64,000 bases of DNA from JBNAVJ01 sp049700455. GTDB lineage: Bacteria; Bacteroidota; Ignavibacteria; Tepidaquicellales; Tepidaquicellaceae. Position 1 is the first letter of the stretch. Each line of letters begins with the position of its first letter. Of the stretch, positions 18,365 to 27,252 are shown piece after piece. Both the position numbers and the translations under genes were made by a program. Location of the stretch: the NCBI GenBank assembly GCA_049700455.1, contig JBNAVJ010000001.1, positions 434,001 to 498,000 on the forward strand. Direction: 5' to 3'. Under the pieces are notes generated by a model, which ran no database searches, was not told where the DNA came from, and worked only from the letters and a program-made list of their open reading frames with translations.

Positions 18365-20125
18365 ATGAAAAGGTTAATTTTACTTTTTTTCTTAAGTAGT
18401 TTTTTACCACTCAAAGCAGTTACACAACCTCTGTGGAACAATATGGAATTAGTTCCAGATGTTATGAATAAAGCGAGAATAGTATATCAAGTAAATAACA
18501 CCACTTTTGCTAAAACGATAGATCTTGACTCGTTACCTATTTTCCCCGGATTTCCTAAACAGTTTACTGGAACAACATTTGAGGGTGCAATTTTTTGTAA
18601 TCTTGATACAGACCCGGAAATGGAGGTTGTAATAAATATTGGTTATACTGTACAAGCTTTTAACCTTGATGGTTCTCCTGTACCAGGTTGGCCCAAATCT
18701 GTCAGTTCATATCCTCTTGAAGGAGCTCCAGCTTTTGGGGATATTGATGGGGATGGGCAGGGAGAAATTGTGGTTACTAATAGAGGACTTACATCAGGAG
18801 GATTTATTTATGCTTTTAAAAAAGATGGAACTCTGTTACCAGGGTTTCCTAAAAATCATGGGTACTCAACAAGAACCCCGGTTCTTGCTGATATAGATGG
18901 CGACGGAGCAATGGAAATTATTGTTAATTTACGTGCTCCTGCCGGGGTCTGGATTTACAAAGGGAATGGTACGGTAGTAGCGGGGTGGCCTAAACCCCTC
19001 AATTCAGTTCCGGCTTCAAGTGCAGCAGTAGGAGATATCGATGGTGATAACTTACCCGAAATAATAGCAGAATCATATAATTCTCTTTATGCCTGGAAAG
19101 CAAATGGCGATTCAATTCCAGGATTTCCTTTTACTCCCTCTACAGGGGCTGTGTTTTCCTATTCTTCACCTGTTTTGGTGGATATTGATAGCGATAATAA
19201 AAGAGAAATCATTTGTGGAACCCACGTATTAGGAGGGGGGGGTTACCTTTATATTCTCAAACAGAATGGTACTATTTATCCCAACTGGCCTAAGTATACT
19301 AATTACTGGATTTATGCTCCAGCGTCTGTTGGATATGTTGATACAGACAATATACTTGATATAGTAGTAGGCGATCAGGTGGGTAGTGCTATTCCGGTAG
19401 ATTATGTTTATGGTTGGAGTGCTAACGGAATTACTCTCAATGGTTTTCCTATTGGGCCCCTTAATGCGATTAACAGCCAGGTTGTTCTTGCTGATATTGA
19501 CAATGATTATAAAGCGGAACTAATTTTTGATGACAATACAACTATTTCTAATATTGGTAAATATCTTGCATATAATAACGATGGAACTCCGTGTAATGGG
19601 TGGCCACTTTATCTAAACGGCAGTTCGTTTTTTACAACTCCTTGCATTTCTGATTTGAACAAAGATGGGATTTTAGATATGATAGGTGCTGGAGTTATAA
19701 CTACACTAAATCTGACTTATCTTTATGCTTGGAATATGATGTCCCCTATCCACCAAAACCTTCTTTTTAATCCTTTATGGCAATTTAACACAAGGCATAA
19801 TGGTGTTTATGGAGATATTGATCCTATTGTTTCTATAAGTAACGAAAATACTCCTGTTGCTCAATCCTTGCAGCTAAAACAAAACTATCCCAACCCGTTT
19901 AATTCTAGTACGGCTATAGAATTTGAAATTTATAGAAAGGGAAAAACTACGCTTCGAATCTACGATATCAATGGAAAATTAATACAAGAACTTGTAAATT
20001 CCAATTTAGAAAAAGGAAGTTATAGTATAAATTTTAAAGCAATTAACTTTCCATCAGGAGTATATTTTTATGAACTTCTATCAAGTGGGAAGTCAATAGT
20101 TAAGAAAATGATTTTAGTAAAATAA
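18365..20125 (+). CDS. Secreted FG-GAP/VCBS repeat protein with T9SS C-terminal sorting domain
   Basis: 586 residues. The signal peptide is MKRLILLFFLSSFLPLKAV. About seven FG-GAP/VCBS-like repeats follow, each with a calcium-type acidic loop (DIDGDGQGEI, DIDGDGAMEI, DIDGDNLPEI, DIDSDNKREI, DTDNILDI, DIDNDYKAEL, DLNKDGILDM), predicting a beta-propeller. The last 85 or so residues are a type A T9SS sorting domain: LKQNYPNPFNSSTAIEF, then LRIYDINGKLI, and a C-terminal SIVKKMILVK strand. Such domains direct export by the type IX system and cell-surface attachment or release. The function of the propeller is unknown. It precedes recA closely but is unlikely to be functionally related. Confidence 0.9.
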   Translation: MKRLILLFFLSSFLPLKAVTQPLWNNMELVPDVMNKARIVYQVNNTTFAKTIDLDSLPIFPGFPKQFTGTTFEGAIFCNLDTDPEMEVVINIGYTVQAFNLDGSPVPGWPKSVSSYPLEGAPAFGDIDGDGQGEIVVTNRGLTSGGFIYAFKKDGTLLPGFPKNHGYSTRTPVLADIDGDGAMEIIVNLRAPAGVWIYKGNGTVVAGWPKPLNSVPASSAAVGDIDGDNLPEIIAESYNSLYAWKANGDSIPGFPFTPSTGAVFSYSSPVLVDIDSDNKREIICGTHVLGGGGYLYILKQNGTIYPNWPKYTNYWIYAPASVGYVDTDNILDIVVGDQVGSAIPVDYVYGWSANGITLNGFPIGPLNAINSQVVLADIDNDYKAELIFDDNTTISNIGKYLAYNNDGTPCNGWPLYLNGSSFFTTPCISDLNKDGILDMIGAGVITTLNLTYLYAWNMMSPIHQNLLFNPLWQFNTRHNGVYGDIDPIVSISNENTPVAQSLQLKQNYPNPFNSSTAIEFEIYRKGKTTLRIYDINGKLIQELVNSNLEKGSYSINFKAINFPSGVYFYELLSSGKSIVKKMILVK

Positions 20126-20138
20126 ATTGAAAGAAATT

Positions 20139-21194
20139 ATGAACGAAGAAAAATCAGCAAAACTCAGATCTCTTGAAATAGCATTAGAGCAGATAGAAAA
20201 AGAACATGGTAAGGGTGCTATAATGAAGCTCGGGGATAAAACAGTTGCCAAGCTTGAGGCTATATCGACTGGCTCGTTAGCTCTTGATGCTGCTCTTGGA
20301 ATAGGGGGGGTCCCTCGGGGAAGAATTATTGAGGTTTTCGGTCCAGAGTCATCAGGTAAAACAACCATTTGTTTGCACATAATAGCCGAAGCTCAAAAAA
20401 ATGGAGGAATGGCAGCTTTTATTGATACAGAACATGCACTTGACATAAATTATGCACAGAAACTGGGGGTTAATATAAACAACTTGCTTATTTCTCAACC
20501 TGAATATGGAGAACAAGCTCTTGAAATTTGTGAAACACTAGTAAGAAGTAATGCCCTTGATGTAATTGTTGTAGATTCTGTTGCTGCTTTAACTCCACGT
20601 GCTGAAATTGAAGGTGAAATGGGAGATTCTGTAATGGGAATGCAGGCTCGACTGATGTCTCAAGCATTGAGAAAACTTACAGCGGCAGTTTCAAAATCTA
20701 ATGTTGTTCTAATTTTTACTAACCAACTAAGAGAAAAGATAGGAGTTATGTTTGGGAATCCAGAAACTACGACAGGCGGGAAAGCTCTAAAATTTTATGC
20801 ATCTGTTAGACTTGACATTAGAAAAATTGCTTCGATTAAGGAAGGAACTGATGTTGTTGGAAATAGGACAAAAGTTAAAGTTGTTAAAAATAAAGTTGCC
20901 CCACCCTTTAAAGAGGTCGAATTTGATATTATCTACAATGAGGGGATATCAAGAATAGGTGAGCTGATTGACCTAGCGGTAAATAACGATCTTATTAAAA
21001 AAAGTGGAGCATGGTTTACTTATGGAGATAATAGAGTGCAGGGAAGAGACGGATTAAAAAAATTATTATCTGAGGATAAAACACTATTTGAAAAACTCTA
21101 CTCCGAGGTCAGAAATATACTTGGATTAGCTAATGAAACAACCCAATTGAATGAAGGGTCTACTCTTCAGAATTCTAAGACCAAAAAGCAATAA
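20139..21194 (+). CDS. recA: Recombinase RecA
   Basis: 352 residues from the ATG at 20139; an in-frame TTG at 20127 directly after the previous stop is less likely. RecA forms filaments on single-stranded DNA, drives strand exchange and triggers SOS. Walker A is GPESSGKTT near 66-74. Further signatures are DVIVVDSVAAL, the conserved L1 region GEMGDSVMGMQARLMSQALRKL, and L2 NQLREKIGVMFGNPETTTGG. The C-terminus is short. It is followed by recX after 18 nt, the classic pair. No SOS box was identified. Confidence 0.98.
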   Translation: MNEEKSAKLRSLEIALEQIEKEHGKGAIMKLGDKTVAKLEAISTGSLALDAALGIGGVPRGRIIEVFGPESSGKTTICLHIIAEAQKNGGMAAFIDTEHALDINYAQKLGVNINNLLISQPEYGEQALEICETLVRSNALDVIVVDSVAALTPRAEIEGEMGDSVMGMQARLMSQALRKLTAAVSKSNVVLIFTNQLREKIGVMFGNPETTTGGKALKFYASVRLDIRKIASIKEGTDVVGNRTKVKVVKNKVAPPFKEVEFDIIYNEGISRIGELIDLAVNNDLIKKSGAWFTYGDNRVQGRDGLKKLLSEDKTLFEKLYSEVRNILGLANETTQLNEGSTLQNSKTKKQ

Positions 21195-21212
21195 TACAAT
21201 AATTACATTCAA

Positions 21213-21851
21213 TTGAAGATAACCAATATCATTCAGCAAAAACGGGAGGGTAGGTATAACATATATTTGGATAACGAATTTGCTTTTGGAGTTTTTAGAG
21301 AAACAGTATATAAGTTTGGACTCCGTCTCAATGATATTGTTGATCAAAAGCAGATAGATGAAATTTTAGAATTTGATGAATATATTAAAGCACAGAAAAT
21401 TGTTTATAAATTTCTCAGTTACAGTAATTACACAACCAATGAAATTGTTCAGAAGTTACGAAAGAAAAAAATAAAATCCTCAGTAATAGAAAAAATTATT
21501 GATAACATTGTTAAACAAGGTTTAGTAAATGATTATGAATATGTAAAATCATATATAGAATCAAGAAAACTAAATAAACCAATAGGAACAAAGCTTCTCA
21601 GATTGAAACTAAAAAATAAAGGAATAAATTCGGAAACAATAAATACTCAAATAGGAGAATTATACCCCCCTGAAGTTGAAAAGGTAGTGGCCGAAAAAGT
21701 TCTTGATCGATACATTAAGATGTTGAAAGAAAAAGATGCAAGAAAAAAAAGGGAAAAATGTTTTAGACATTTGTTATCTAAAGGTTTTGATTATGATTTA
21801 ATCATCGATGTTCTACGGAATAAGTTTGAAAATGATTTTGATAAAGTGTGA
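21213..21851 (+). CDS. recX: Regulatory protein RecX
   Basis: 212 residues from a TTG start (no in-frame ATG precedes the conserved region). RecX caps or inhibits RecA filaments. The sequence has the tandem three-helix repeats of the family: YIKAQKIVYKFLSYSNYTTNEIVQKLRKKK, then VNDYEYVKSYIESRKLNKPIG, then a C-terminal helical repeat ending FDYDLIIDVLRNKF. Placement 18 nt behind recA supports the call. Low sequence conservation is normal for RecX. Confidence 0.9.
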   Translation: MKITNIIQQKREGRYNIYLDNEFAFGVFRETVYKFGLRLNDIVDQKQIDEILEFDEYIKAQKIVYKFLSYSNYTTNEIVQKLRKKKIKSSVIEKIIDNIVKQGLVNDYEYVKSYIESRKLNKPIGTKLLRLKLKNKGINSETINTQIGELYPPEVEKVVAEKVLDRYIKMLKEKDARKKREKCFRHLLSKGFDYDLIIDVLRNKFENDFDKV

Positions 21852-22030
21852 ATTAAATAAATTTAAACATTATTAAAGCAATTTATTTAAAAATCTTTTG
21901 TCGGTTCTGTTTCATAGCACTTCATAAGTGCAGAACCTGCGTAAACTTACAATATTATTTCTCCGCTTCTTATTAATATAGAACTGAGGAGCTAAGAGTA
22001 TCTGCAGATTATTACGAGCGAAACCAGTAA
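21852..22030. other. Intergenic region after recX with a compound hairpin
   Basis: No gene is seen. At 21903-21937 an outer GGTTCT/AGAACC pair encloses GCACTT-CAT-AAGTGC with an 8-nt bulge on the 5' side. There is no T-tract on either side, so it is not a standard terminator. Confidence 0.4.
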
Positions 22031-22675
22031 TTACTGTTTGATAATTTCAATCGGCCGGTTTTTTGCTCTTCTTTCTTCAAAGTTATTATTAGTAATTGAC
22101 TTCATTTGACCCTACTCTTTTGAAGACAAAGGGTTTTCGTCTATCCCAAAGGCAATAAAGGTATCTAAAACAGCCTTTGCCTTGTTTCCTGAAAATACAT
22201 TGGTTAGCTTTGAGGAGACCAACATTATCTGTATGATCTTCAGTACTAATTTTAAAAGTAGAATTGTTTTTTAACATTTGCTCTATCTGTTCAACAAGCT
22301 TTTATGGTTCGGGCTTAATGTTAGAGTTGCTTGTTTCAAAATTAGTATAGAAAACAATAAAACTATTCTTACTCAATGTTTTAAACATTTCGTCTCCCCG
22401 AATTTCTTGCTTCATTTTTTTAATTCTATTATATGAAAGTCAAAGCTATTACATATATCATCAAGATAACATAGAGGTATATTATCAATCATTGCCCAAG
22501 ATTCTATATTTTTACTAGCCGTAGTAAAGGCAGTGTCCATATATCCATCATTTAATCCCTGTACTTGCGTGAATTTTTTCCACACTGTTTTTAAAATGGC
22601 ACTTTCATAGTTTTTTATCGCTTGAAATGAATGTGGAACTGTAGCTCCAGACTTCACTGTTGAAACTGTGAGCAA
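22031..22675 (-). pseudogene. Decayed OmpA-family outer membrane protein gene (C-terminal part)
   Basis: Translating the minus strand across frames recovers an OmpA C-terminal domain. Pieces in order: AIKNYESAI; MKQEIRGDEM (out of frame with the previous piece); YTNFETSNSNIKPEP; an in-frame stop; KLVEQIEQMLKNN; HTDNVG; a frame change; KAKAVLDTFIAFGID; LSSKE, a stop, GQMKSITNNN; and RAKNRPIEIIKQ with the natural stop at 22031. I count at least two frameshifts (one in an A7 run near 22423-22429, one near 22200) and two in-frame stops. The intact family binds peptidoglycan and supports the outer membrane. The 5' part beyond 22675 is not recognisable. Confidence 0.8.
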
Positions 22676-22999
22676 TCTTAAGATCTTTCAAGTAGTACTA
22701 CTATTAGTGTAAAAATTAATTATTTCATAACTAAATTTCCTTATTTTATAAATTTGATACTATTATTCTCTTATACAGTTATGAAAGAAAAAAGAAGTAT
22801 TTTTTGCAGAAAACACCTCCCTGCAAATTTTGCTCGGGGTTAAAATATATTAGCTTTGCACATGTGAAGAGAAAATCACTGATATTTATTAAGGGGGACA
22901 TTTTAATAAATGGTATATGTGAAAAGATATTTACACACATCGATAATTTATGTTTTTAAAATGTGAGAGGTTTAAAAGAAAGGCAAAGAGCCCATTTTG
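22676..22999. other. Non-coding stretch between the OmpA pseudogene and tRNA-Pro
   Basis: 324 AT-rich bases. Near 22805 a weak TTTGCAG / CTGCAAA pair with an 11-nt loop is seen. No convincing reading frame, terminator or promoter. It may include the unrecognisable 5' remnant of the pseudogene. Confidence 0.35.
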
Positions 23000-23073
23000 T
23001 CGGAACGGCTGGATTCGAACCAGCGACCTCCAGTTCCCAAAACTGGCGCGATAACCAACTACGCTACGCTCCG
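23000..23073 (-). tRNA. tRNA-Pro (anticodon TGG)
   Basis: On the minus strand a 74-nt cloverleaf: acceptor CGGAGCG pairs with CGTTCCG (one G-U), discriminator A. The anticodon arm is CCAGT-TTTGGGA-ACTGG with anticodon TGG, and the T-arm has GGTTCGAATCC. The 3' CCA is not encoded. A TATATT about 12 bases upstream of the 5' end, with TTTAAC 17 bases before it, is a plausible promoter. Confidence 0.96.
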
Positions 23074-23267
23074 AAATTAGTTAGTAATATAATATTATTA
23101 CATTGAATGTTAAATCCATTTTCTAATATCATACTAACTAGAAAACTGTTTTAAAACCACATAGTTATTACAGCTGCGAGACAGCAATCTAAGTGTCTGT
23201 ACAAGGGGGCACGCTAAGTATAGCCATTACAATTGTAAAAACAAAAATGATTGGTTAACTTTACCTT

Positions 23268-24302
23268 ATGTTATACAAAACCTTTGTGAGGCCCATTCTT
23301 TTTATGCTTAGCCCGGAAGCGGCTCATAATTTTACGATTAAGATGTTTTCTATCTTAAAATTAACATCTCCTATATTAAAACTGTTTGTTCAACGCAAGA
23401 CATCATGGGAGCAGGTGAAAGTTTTTAACCTTGCTTTTAGAAATAGATTAGGTATTGCTGCGGGATTGGATAAGGATGGTGAAGCAATCTGGGTGTTTGA
23501 TGCTTTTGGATATTCACACATTGAAGTTGGAACAGTAACTCCTTTACCACAAAAGGGGAATGAAAAGCCACGACTTTTTAGATTAAAGAAAGATAATGCC
23601 CTTTTAAACCGCATGGGGTTTAATAACAAAGGCGCAGAATATGTTAAAAAAAATATACTTAAAGCACGTCAATATGTTTCTAGAGATTTCATTATAGGTG
23701 TTAACATTGGAAAAAACAAAAACACTCCGATTGAAAACGCAGCTGATGATTATATAAAATGTTTGGAAGTCCTATATGAAGTAGCAGATTATTTTACAAT
23801 AAATATCTCTTCTCCTAATACTGAACATTTGAGAGAGCTGCAAAACATTGCATATCTTGATAATTTCTTAAAAGTAATTACCAGAAAAAACCAAGAGTTA
23901 TCAGAATTATACAGCTGTAATAAGAAACCCATTTTCTTGAAAATTGCTCCTGATCTGACAGATGAAGAGGTGGAAAGAATTTATCTTTTTTGCTTCAAAT
24001 ATGATATAACAGGATTAGTTGCTACAAATACAACAGTTTCAAGAGAAGGTCTTTCTACTCAAGTAAGTGAAGCGGGAGGACTTAGTGGAAAACCGCTTGA
24101 AAGTCTTTCTAACAAAGTATTGTCCAAATTGAATACTCTTAATATCAGCAATGCTTTTGGAAAACTTGTTTTAATAGGCGTAGGAGGAGTCTTTGATAAA
24201 GAAGGTTACAAAGCCAAGCTTCTAAACGGGGCGGATCTTGTGCAAGTATATACGGGTTTAATTTATGAAGGTATTTGTTTAATTCAAAAAATATTGCGAT
24301 GA
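23268..24302 (+). CDS. pyrD: Dihydroorotate dehydrogenase (quinone), class 2
   Basis: 344 residues. It oxidises dihydroorotate to orotate in pyrimidine synthesis, passing electrons to membrane quinone through FMN. Class 2 features: an N-terminal extension with LFMLSPEAAHNFT, then FRNRLGIAAGLDKDGE, the catalytic-loop motif NISSPNT with the Ser base, and C-terminal IGVGGVFDKEGYKAKLLNGADLVQVYTGLIYEG. The last bases overlap the rhomboid gene as ATGA, indicating translational coupling. Class 2 enzymes are membrane-associated, which fits the menaquinone gene menA elsewhere in the window. Confidence 0.96.
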   Translation: MLYKTFVRPILFMLSPEAAHNFTIKMFSILKLTSPILKLFVQRKTSWEQVKVFNLAFRNRLGIAAGLDKDGEAIWVFDAFGYSHIEVGTVTPLPQKGNEKPRLFRLKKDNALLNRMGFNNKGAEYVKKNILKARQYVSRDFIIGVNIGKNKNTPIENAADDYIKCLEVLYEVADYFTINISSPNTEHLRELQNIAYLDNFLKVITRKNQELSELYSCNKKPIFLKIAPDLTDEEVERIYLFCFKYDITGLVATNTTVSREGLSTQVSEAGGLSGKPLESLSNKVLSKLNTLNISNAFGKLVLIGVGGVFDKEGYKAKLLNGADLVQVYTGLIYEGICLIQKILR

Positions 24303-24922
24303 AATTAATTGATTCACCGGTTGCTGTTACTTTGCTTGTTGCAAATGTTCTTATAAGCCTTTGGGCTATGTTTGTAAGAAGGGATTATTATCTTTACTTT
24401 GCTGAGAAACCTTATGAAATAGTTCATAATAAGAAATATTATCAGTTAATTACTTCTGCGTTTCTTCACGCTGATTTATTTCATTTGACATTTAATATGT
24501 TAGCACTTTTTTCTTTTGGTACCTACCTTGAATCCTTTTTTGTTACAAAATTAGGACCTCAAGCAGGAAGCCTTTATTTTGCAATTATATATTTTGTAAG
24601 TTTATTAACCGGATCATTGCTAACTACGATATTCCACTTCAGAAATCCTCACTATATAGCTGTAGGAGCATCGGGAGCTATTTCGGGGATAATTTTTTCG
24701 TTTATTCTTTTTTTTCCTAAAAATCAGATACTGATTTTCTTTATACCAATGCCTGCTTATATGTTTGCTTTCCTCTATATAATAATATCAGTCATTGGAA
24801 TGAAAAGTAAATTTGGTAACATAGGTCACGAAGCTCACCTTGGAGGTGCAATTGGAGGACTGATTGCCACCTTTTTGTTAGTAGACAAGTCATTTTCATT
24901 ATTCCTGAGCTATTTTAGTTAG
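24299..24922 (+). CDS. Rhomboid family intramembrane serine protease
   Basis: 207 residues from the ATG at 24299, which overlaps the pyrD stop. There are six hydrophobic segments. The catalytic dyad is visible: Ser125 in GASGAISG and His180 in HEAHLGGAIGG. The conserved HADLFHLTFNML in loop L1/TM2 is typical. Rhomboids cleave transmembrane substrates in the inner membrane; the substrate is unknown. Its 3' end overlaps the end of the convergent membrane-protein gene by 4 bases. Confidence 0.92.
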   Translation: MKLIDSPVAVTLLVANVLISLWAMFVRRDYYLYFAEKPYEIVHNKKYYQLITSAFLHADLFHLTFNMLALFSFGTYLESFFVTKLGPQAGSLYFAIIYFVSLLTGSLLTTIFHFRNPHYIAVGASGAISGIIFSFILFFPKNQILIFFIPMPAYMFAFLYIIISVIGMKSKFGNIGHEAHLGGAIGGLIATFLLVDKSFSLFLSYFS

Positions 24923-25335
24923 TTCGTTTGAAAAGACATTAAAATTTTCTCCATAATAAAGAACAGAAACATGCCAGCTACAGTTACTAAGAAATAATAA
25001 AGAAAAGTAGTCTCTCCTAAAAATACAGTGTTCACTATTTCGTTTGTAATTTTAGCAAGAAAAAAATAGAACCGATTTAAAAATGGTGTACGAGTTGCAA
25101 TAACAGCAGTTGTTGAGCTAAGGGCAAGCACAAGTGTAAGTAAAATTGTAAAACCAATAATACCAAATAACATAATCCCGGCAAATACTCCAGTTTTTTT
25201 ATCTTCTTTTTGAAATCTCAACTCTTGCAACAAACGGTTTTGCAAGGCATCAGAAAATCGCTGCGACGTTGTACAGGAATAATACTGTTTAATTTTTGCT
25301 GTTATAAAATCATCTATTTTTATGTTGTTGCTCAT
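24919..25335 (-). CDS. Small two-helix membrane protein, possible anti-sigma factor
   Basis: 138 residues. A cytoplasm-like N-terminus (about 1-45, with RFSDALQNRLLQELRFQKED) is followed by a strong transmembrane segment (about 50-72) and a second one near the C-terminus (about 112-132). It starts on the last base of the ECF sigma gene (TAATG overlap), the position where anti-sigma factors are usually encoded. No zinc-binding HxxxCxxC motif is present, so if it is an anti-sigma factor it is not of the ZAS type. That function is inferred from position only. Confidence 0.65.
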   Translation of the reverse strand: MSNNIKIDDFITAKIKQYYSCTTSQRFSDALQNRLLQELRFQKEDKKTGVFAGIMLFGIIGFTILLTLVLALSSTTAVIATRTPFLNRFYFFLAKITNEIVNTVFLGETTFLYYFLVTVAGMFLFFIMEKILMSFQTN

Positions 25336-25949
25336 TAACTTATGTTTTCAATTAACTCTTTCTCTGTAAAATGCTTTAAAAGAAGTCTCTTAAATTTTTC
25401 TCTGGCTCGAAAAAGTCTGTTTTTAACAGTCCCCATAGGGATTCCGAGTATTTCCGATATTTCTTCATAATTTAGTTCGTTAATGTAGTACAATGTCAAG
25501 ATTATTGAGTATTGTGGAGGGAGATAATCAAGATATTTTGCCACGAGTTCATCAAGGTTGAACTTTCCGAAATCAAATGTATCTGCCATTATTTCAAAAT
25601 GCAACTCACTGCCATCCTCATAGTGGGAACTATTCACATCAATTGAAAAAATATTTAACCTTTTTCTAAACACTTTTCTATAATAGTCTATAGCAGTATT
25701 ATATACTAACCGATAAAAGTAAGTTTTAATTGATGCAAAAGCTTTAAACTCACTGTTTATCAAAGAAGAATATAATTTAATAAAAGATTCCTGGAGAATA
25801 TCTTCGGCATCCTGATGGTTTTTAATAATTCTGTATGCCAGAGCTAAACCTGAATTTTTTAGCTTCTCAACAAGATGATTAAATTTCTTAAATTCTCCAC
25901 TTTTTAGCTCCTTAATGATTAAAGCAGTATTTATTTCTACCTGTTTCAA
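25335..25949 (-). CDS. RNA polymerase ECF-type sigma factor
   Basis: About 204 residues from the TTG at 25949. An in-frame TTG at 26012 would extend it 21 residues but overlap the upstream gene by 44 bases. Region 2 contains NHQDAEDILQESFIKLYSSL, then IKTYFYRLVYNTAIDYYRK. Region 4 ends in a helix-turn-helix, YEEISEILGIPMGTVKNRLF, followed by RAREKFKRLL. ECF factors direct RNA polymerase to stress or envelope regulons. It lies 19 nt after the DUF4097-like lipoprotein gene and overlaps the following membrane-protein gene by one base, so the operon may sense surface conditions (inference). Confidence 0.92.
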   Translation of the reverse strand: MKQVEINTALIIKELKSGEFKKFNHLVEKLKNSGLALAYRIIKNHQDAEDILQESFIKLYSSLINSEFKAFASIKTYFYRLVYNTAIDYYRKVFRKRLNIFSIDVNSSHYEDGSELHFEIMADTFDFGKFNLDELVAKYLDYLPPQYSIILTLYYINELNYEEISEILGIPMGTVKNRLFRAREKFKRLLLKHFTEKELIENIS

Positions 25950-25968
25950 ATTATGGCATAAACGATAT

Positions 25969-26751
25969 CTACAGTTTTTGTCGGATGTAAATCTTACCGT
26001 TAACGGTTTCAAGATTCACCTCAGCATTACTCGTGCCCCTGACTCCAAAATATCTATTTCTGTCGGATTCAACCTTATCAAAAACTACATCTTTATTTAC
26101 AACTTTTCCATTCACGTAACTTGCTATAACTTTTCCAGAAAAATGACTTGATAAAGCAAGTTCAATTTTTCCGTTAACGGTTGTAAATGTACAGGTTGTG
26201 ATGGAATCAATTTCTGCTTGTATTTTCCCGTTTGTTGTTCGTGCAAAAGTAGCTCCAGAGATTCCTGTTATCTGAATAGAACCGTTAATGGTTTGTGCGG
26301 TTATGCTTCCCGCAAAATTTTCCACTTCGATATTTCCGTTCTTGTTATCAATGTGTAATTTCAAAGGCGATGGTATAGAGATTTCAAAGTTTACTTCATT
26401 TTTCTTGAAAGAAAAAGAAAACATTTTCTTTTCCCATACCGGTTCGGAAATATTTATAGTTGAACTTACTGTGTCAAATCTGTAAAATGAAGGAAAGTCG
26501 AGCGAATCTTTAGGTTTTGAATCTAATATACCAAAAACCCGAATTCTTATTACTGAATCAGAAGGGGCTGTATAAACTTTTACATTTCCGTTGGAGTTAG
26601 TGACAAACATATAATTAAATCCGGTTGTATCTACTACATACACTTTGTCAAATTTCAGTTGATTCTTTTTTCCGAAAAAAGATTTACAGCTATTAATTAC
26701 TAATGCTGTTGATATAAACAAAATTATAAGGAAGGTAAATTTTATTTTCAT
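25969..26751 (-). CDS. DUF4097-like putative adhesin lipoprotein
   Basis: 260 residues. The signal is MKIKFTFLIILFISTALVINSC with a lipobox-like cysteine at residue 22, so it is probably lipidated. The rest is a right-handed beta-helix-like repeat with recurring NGKI/NGNI turns (NKNGNIEVENFAGSI, TINGSIQITGISGATF, TTNGKIQAEI, TVNGKIELAL, YVNGKVVN, TVNGKIYIRQKL), the hallmark of DUF4097. Such proteins are often encoded beside ECF sigma/anti-sigma pairs, as here. Function is unknown. Confidence 0.82.
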   Translation of the reverse strand: MKIKFTFLIILFISTALVINSCKSFFGKKNQLKFDKVYVVDTTGFNYMFVTNSNGNVKVYTAPSDSVIRIRVFGILDSKPKDSLDFPSFYRFDTVSSTINISEPVWEKKMFSFSFKKNEVNFEISIPSPLKLHIDNKNGNIEVENFAGSITAQTINGSIQITGISGATFARTTNGKIQAEIDSITTCTFTTVNGKIELALSSHFSGKVIASYVNGKVVNKDVVFDKVESDRNRYFGVRGTSNAEVNLETVNGKIYIRQKL

Positions 26752-26775
26752 TTCAAATAAGATTTAAATATTATA

Positions 26776-27168
26776 TTAGCTTTTGGATTTGGTATATTCG
26801 CCTGATTGTTTGGCGTTGATTATAAGGTAATAAGTTAGAAATCCGAGCCCAAGGAAAATTAGAATAATACCCCACTGAATCCCTTCTGAAATTTCATAAA
26901 TATTTTCAATAATTGAAGCCACAAAAATACCTAAGCCTAATGATCCCAAAAGCAATCCAAGCCTCAAATATGAATATGAAGGTTTGATTTTCTTAACATT
27001 TTCCGTATCTAAATACTCTTTTAGCTCTTGAGGAGTCAACCCTTTTTCTATCAACCGCATTCGTTCTTTATGTCTAGAATAGAGAACCCACAAAACAATA
27101 GCTCCTGGAATTCCAAAACTAAAAACAATTCCTAAAATTGGGACGAGAGAATCTGCCAATCTTTCCAT
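26776..27168 (-). CDS. DUF6249-like small membrane protein
   Basis: 130 residues from the ATG at 27168; an in-frame TTG at 27213 is less likely. It has an N-terminal transmembrane segment (PILGIVFSFGIPGAIVLWVLY), then a short RHKERMRLIEKGLTPQEL linker, which is the recognisable DUF6249 feature. Two more hydrophobic segments follow. It is 24 nt upstream of the DUF4097-like gene and probably the first gene of the sigma operon. Function unknown. Confidence 0.75.
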   Translation of the reverse strand: MERLADSLVPILGIVFSFGIPGAIVLWVLYSRHKERMRLIEKGLTPQELKEYLDTENVKKIKPSYSYLRLGLLLGSLGLGIFVASIIENIYEISEGIQWGIILIFLGLGFLTYYLIINAKQSGEYTKSKS

Positions 27169-27252
27169 AATCTTAGATGATTTATTTATATAATTAGACG
27201 TATGAAACGCCAAGAAGGTTTCAATTATGAGAAGAAAAATTTCAGATAAAAG

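Noticed and set aside
21903..21937. Hairpin after recX as a transcription terminator
   Set aside because: The compound stem is clear but no T-tract follows on either strand, so it is described only as a hairpin.
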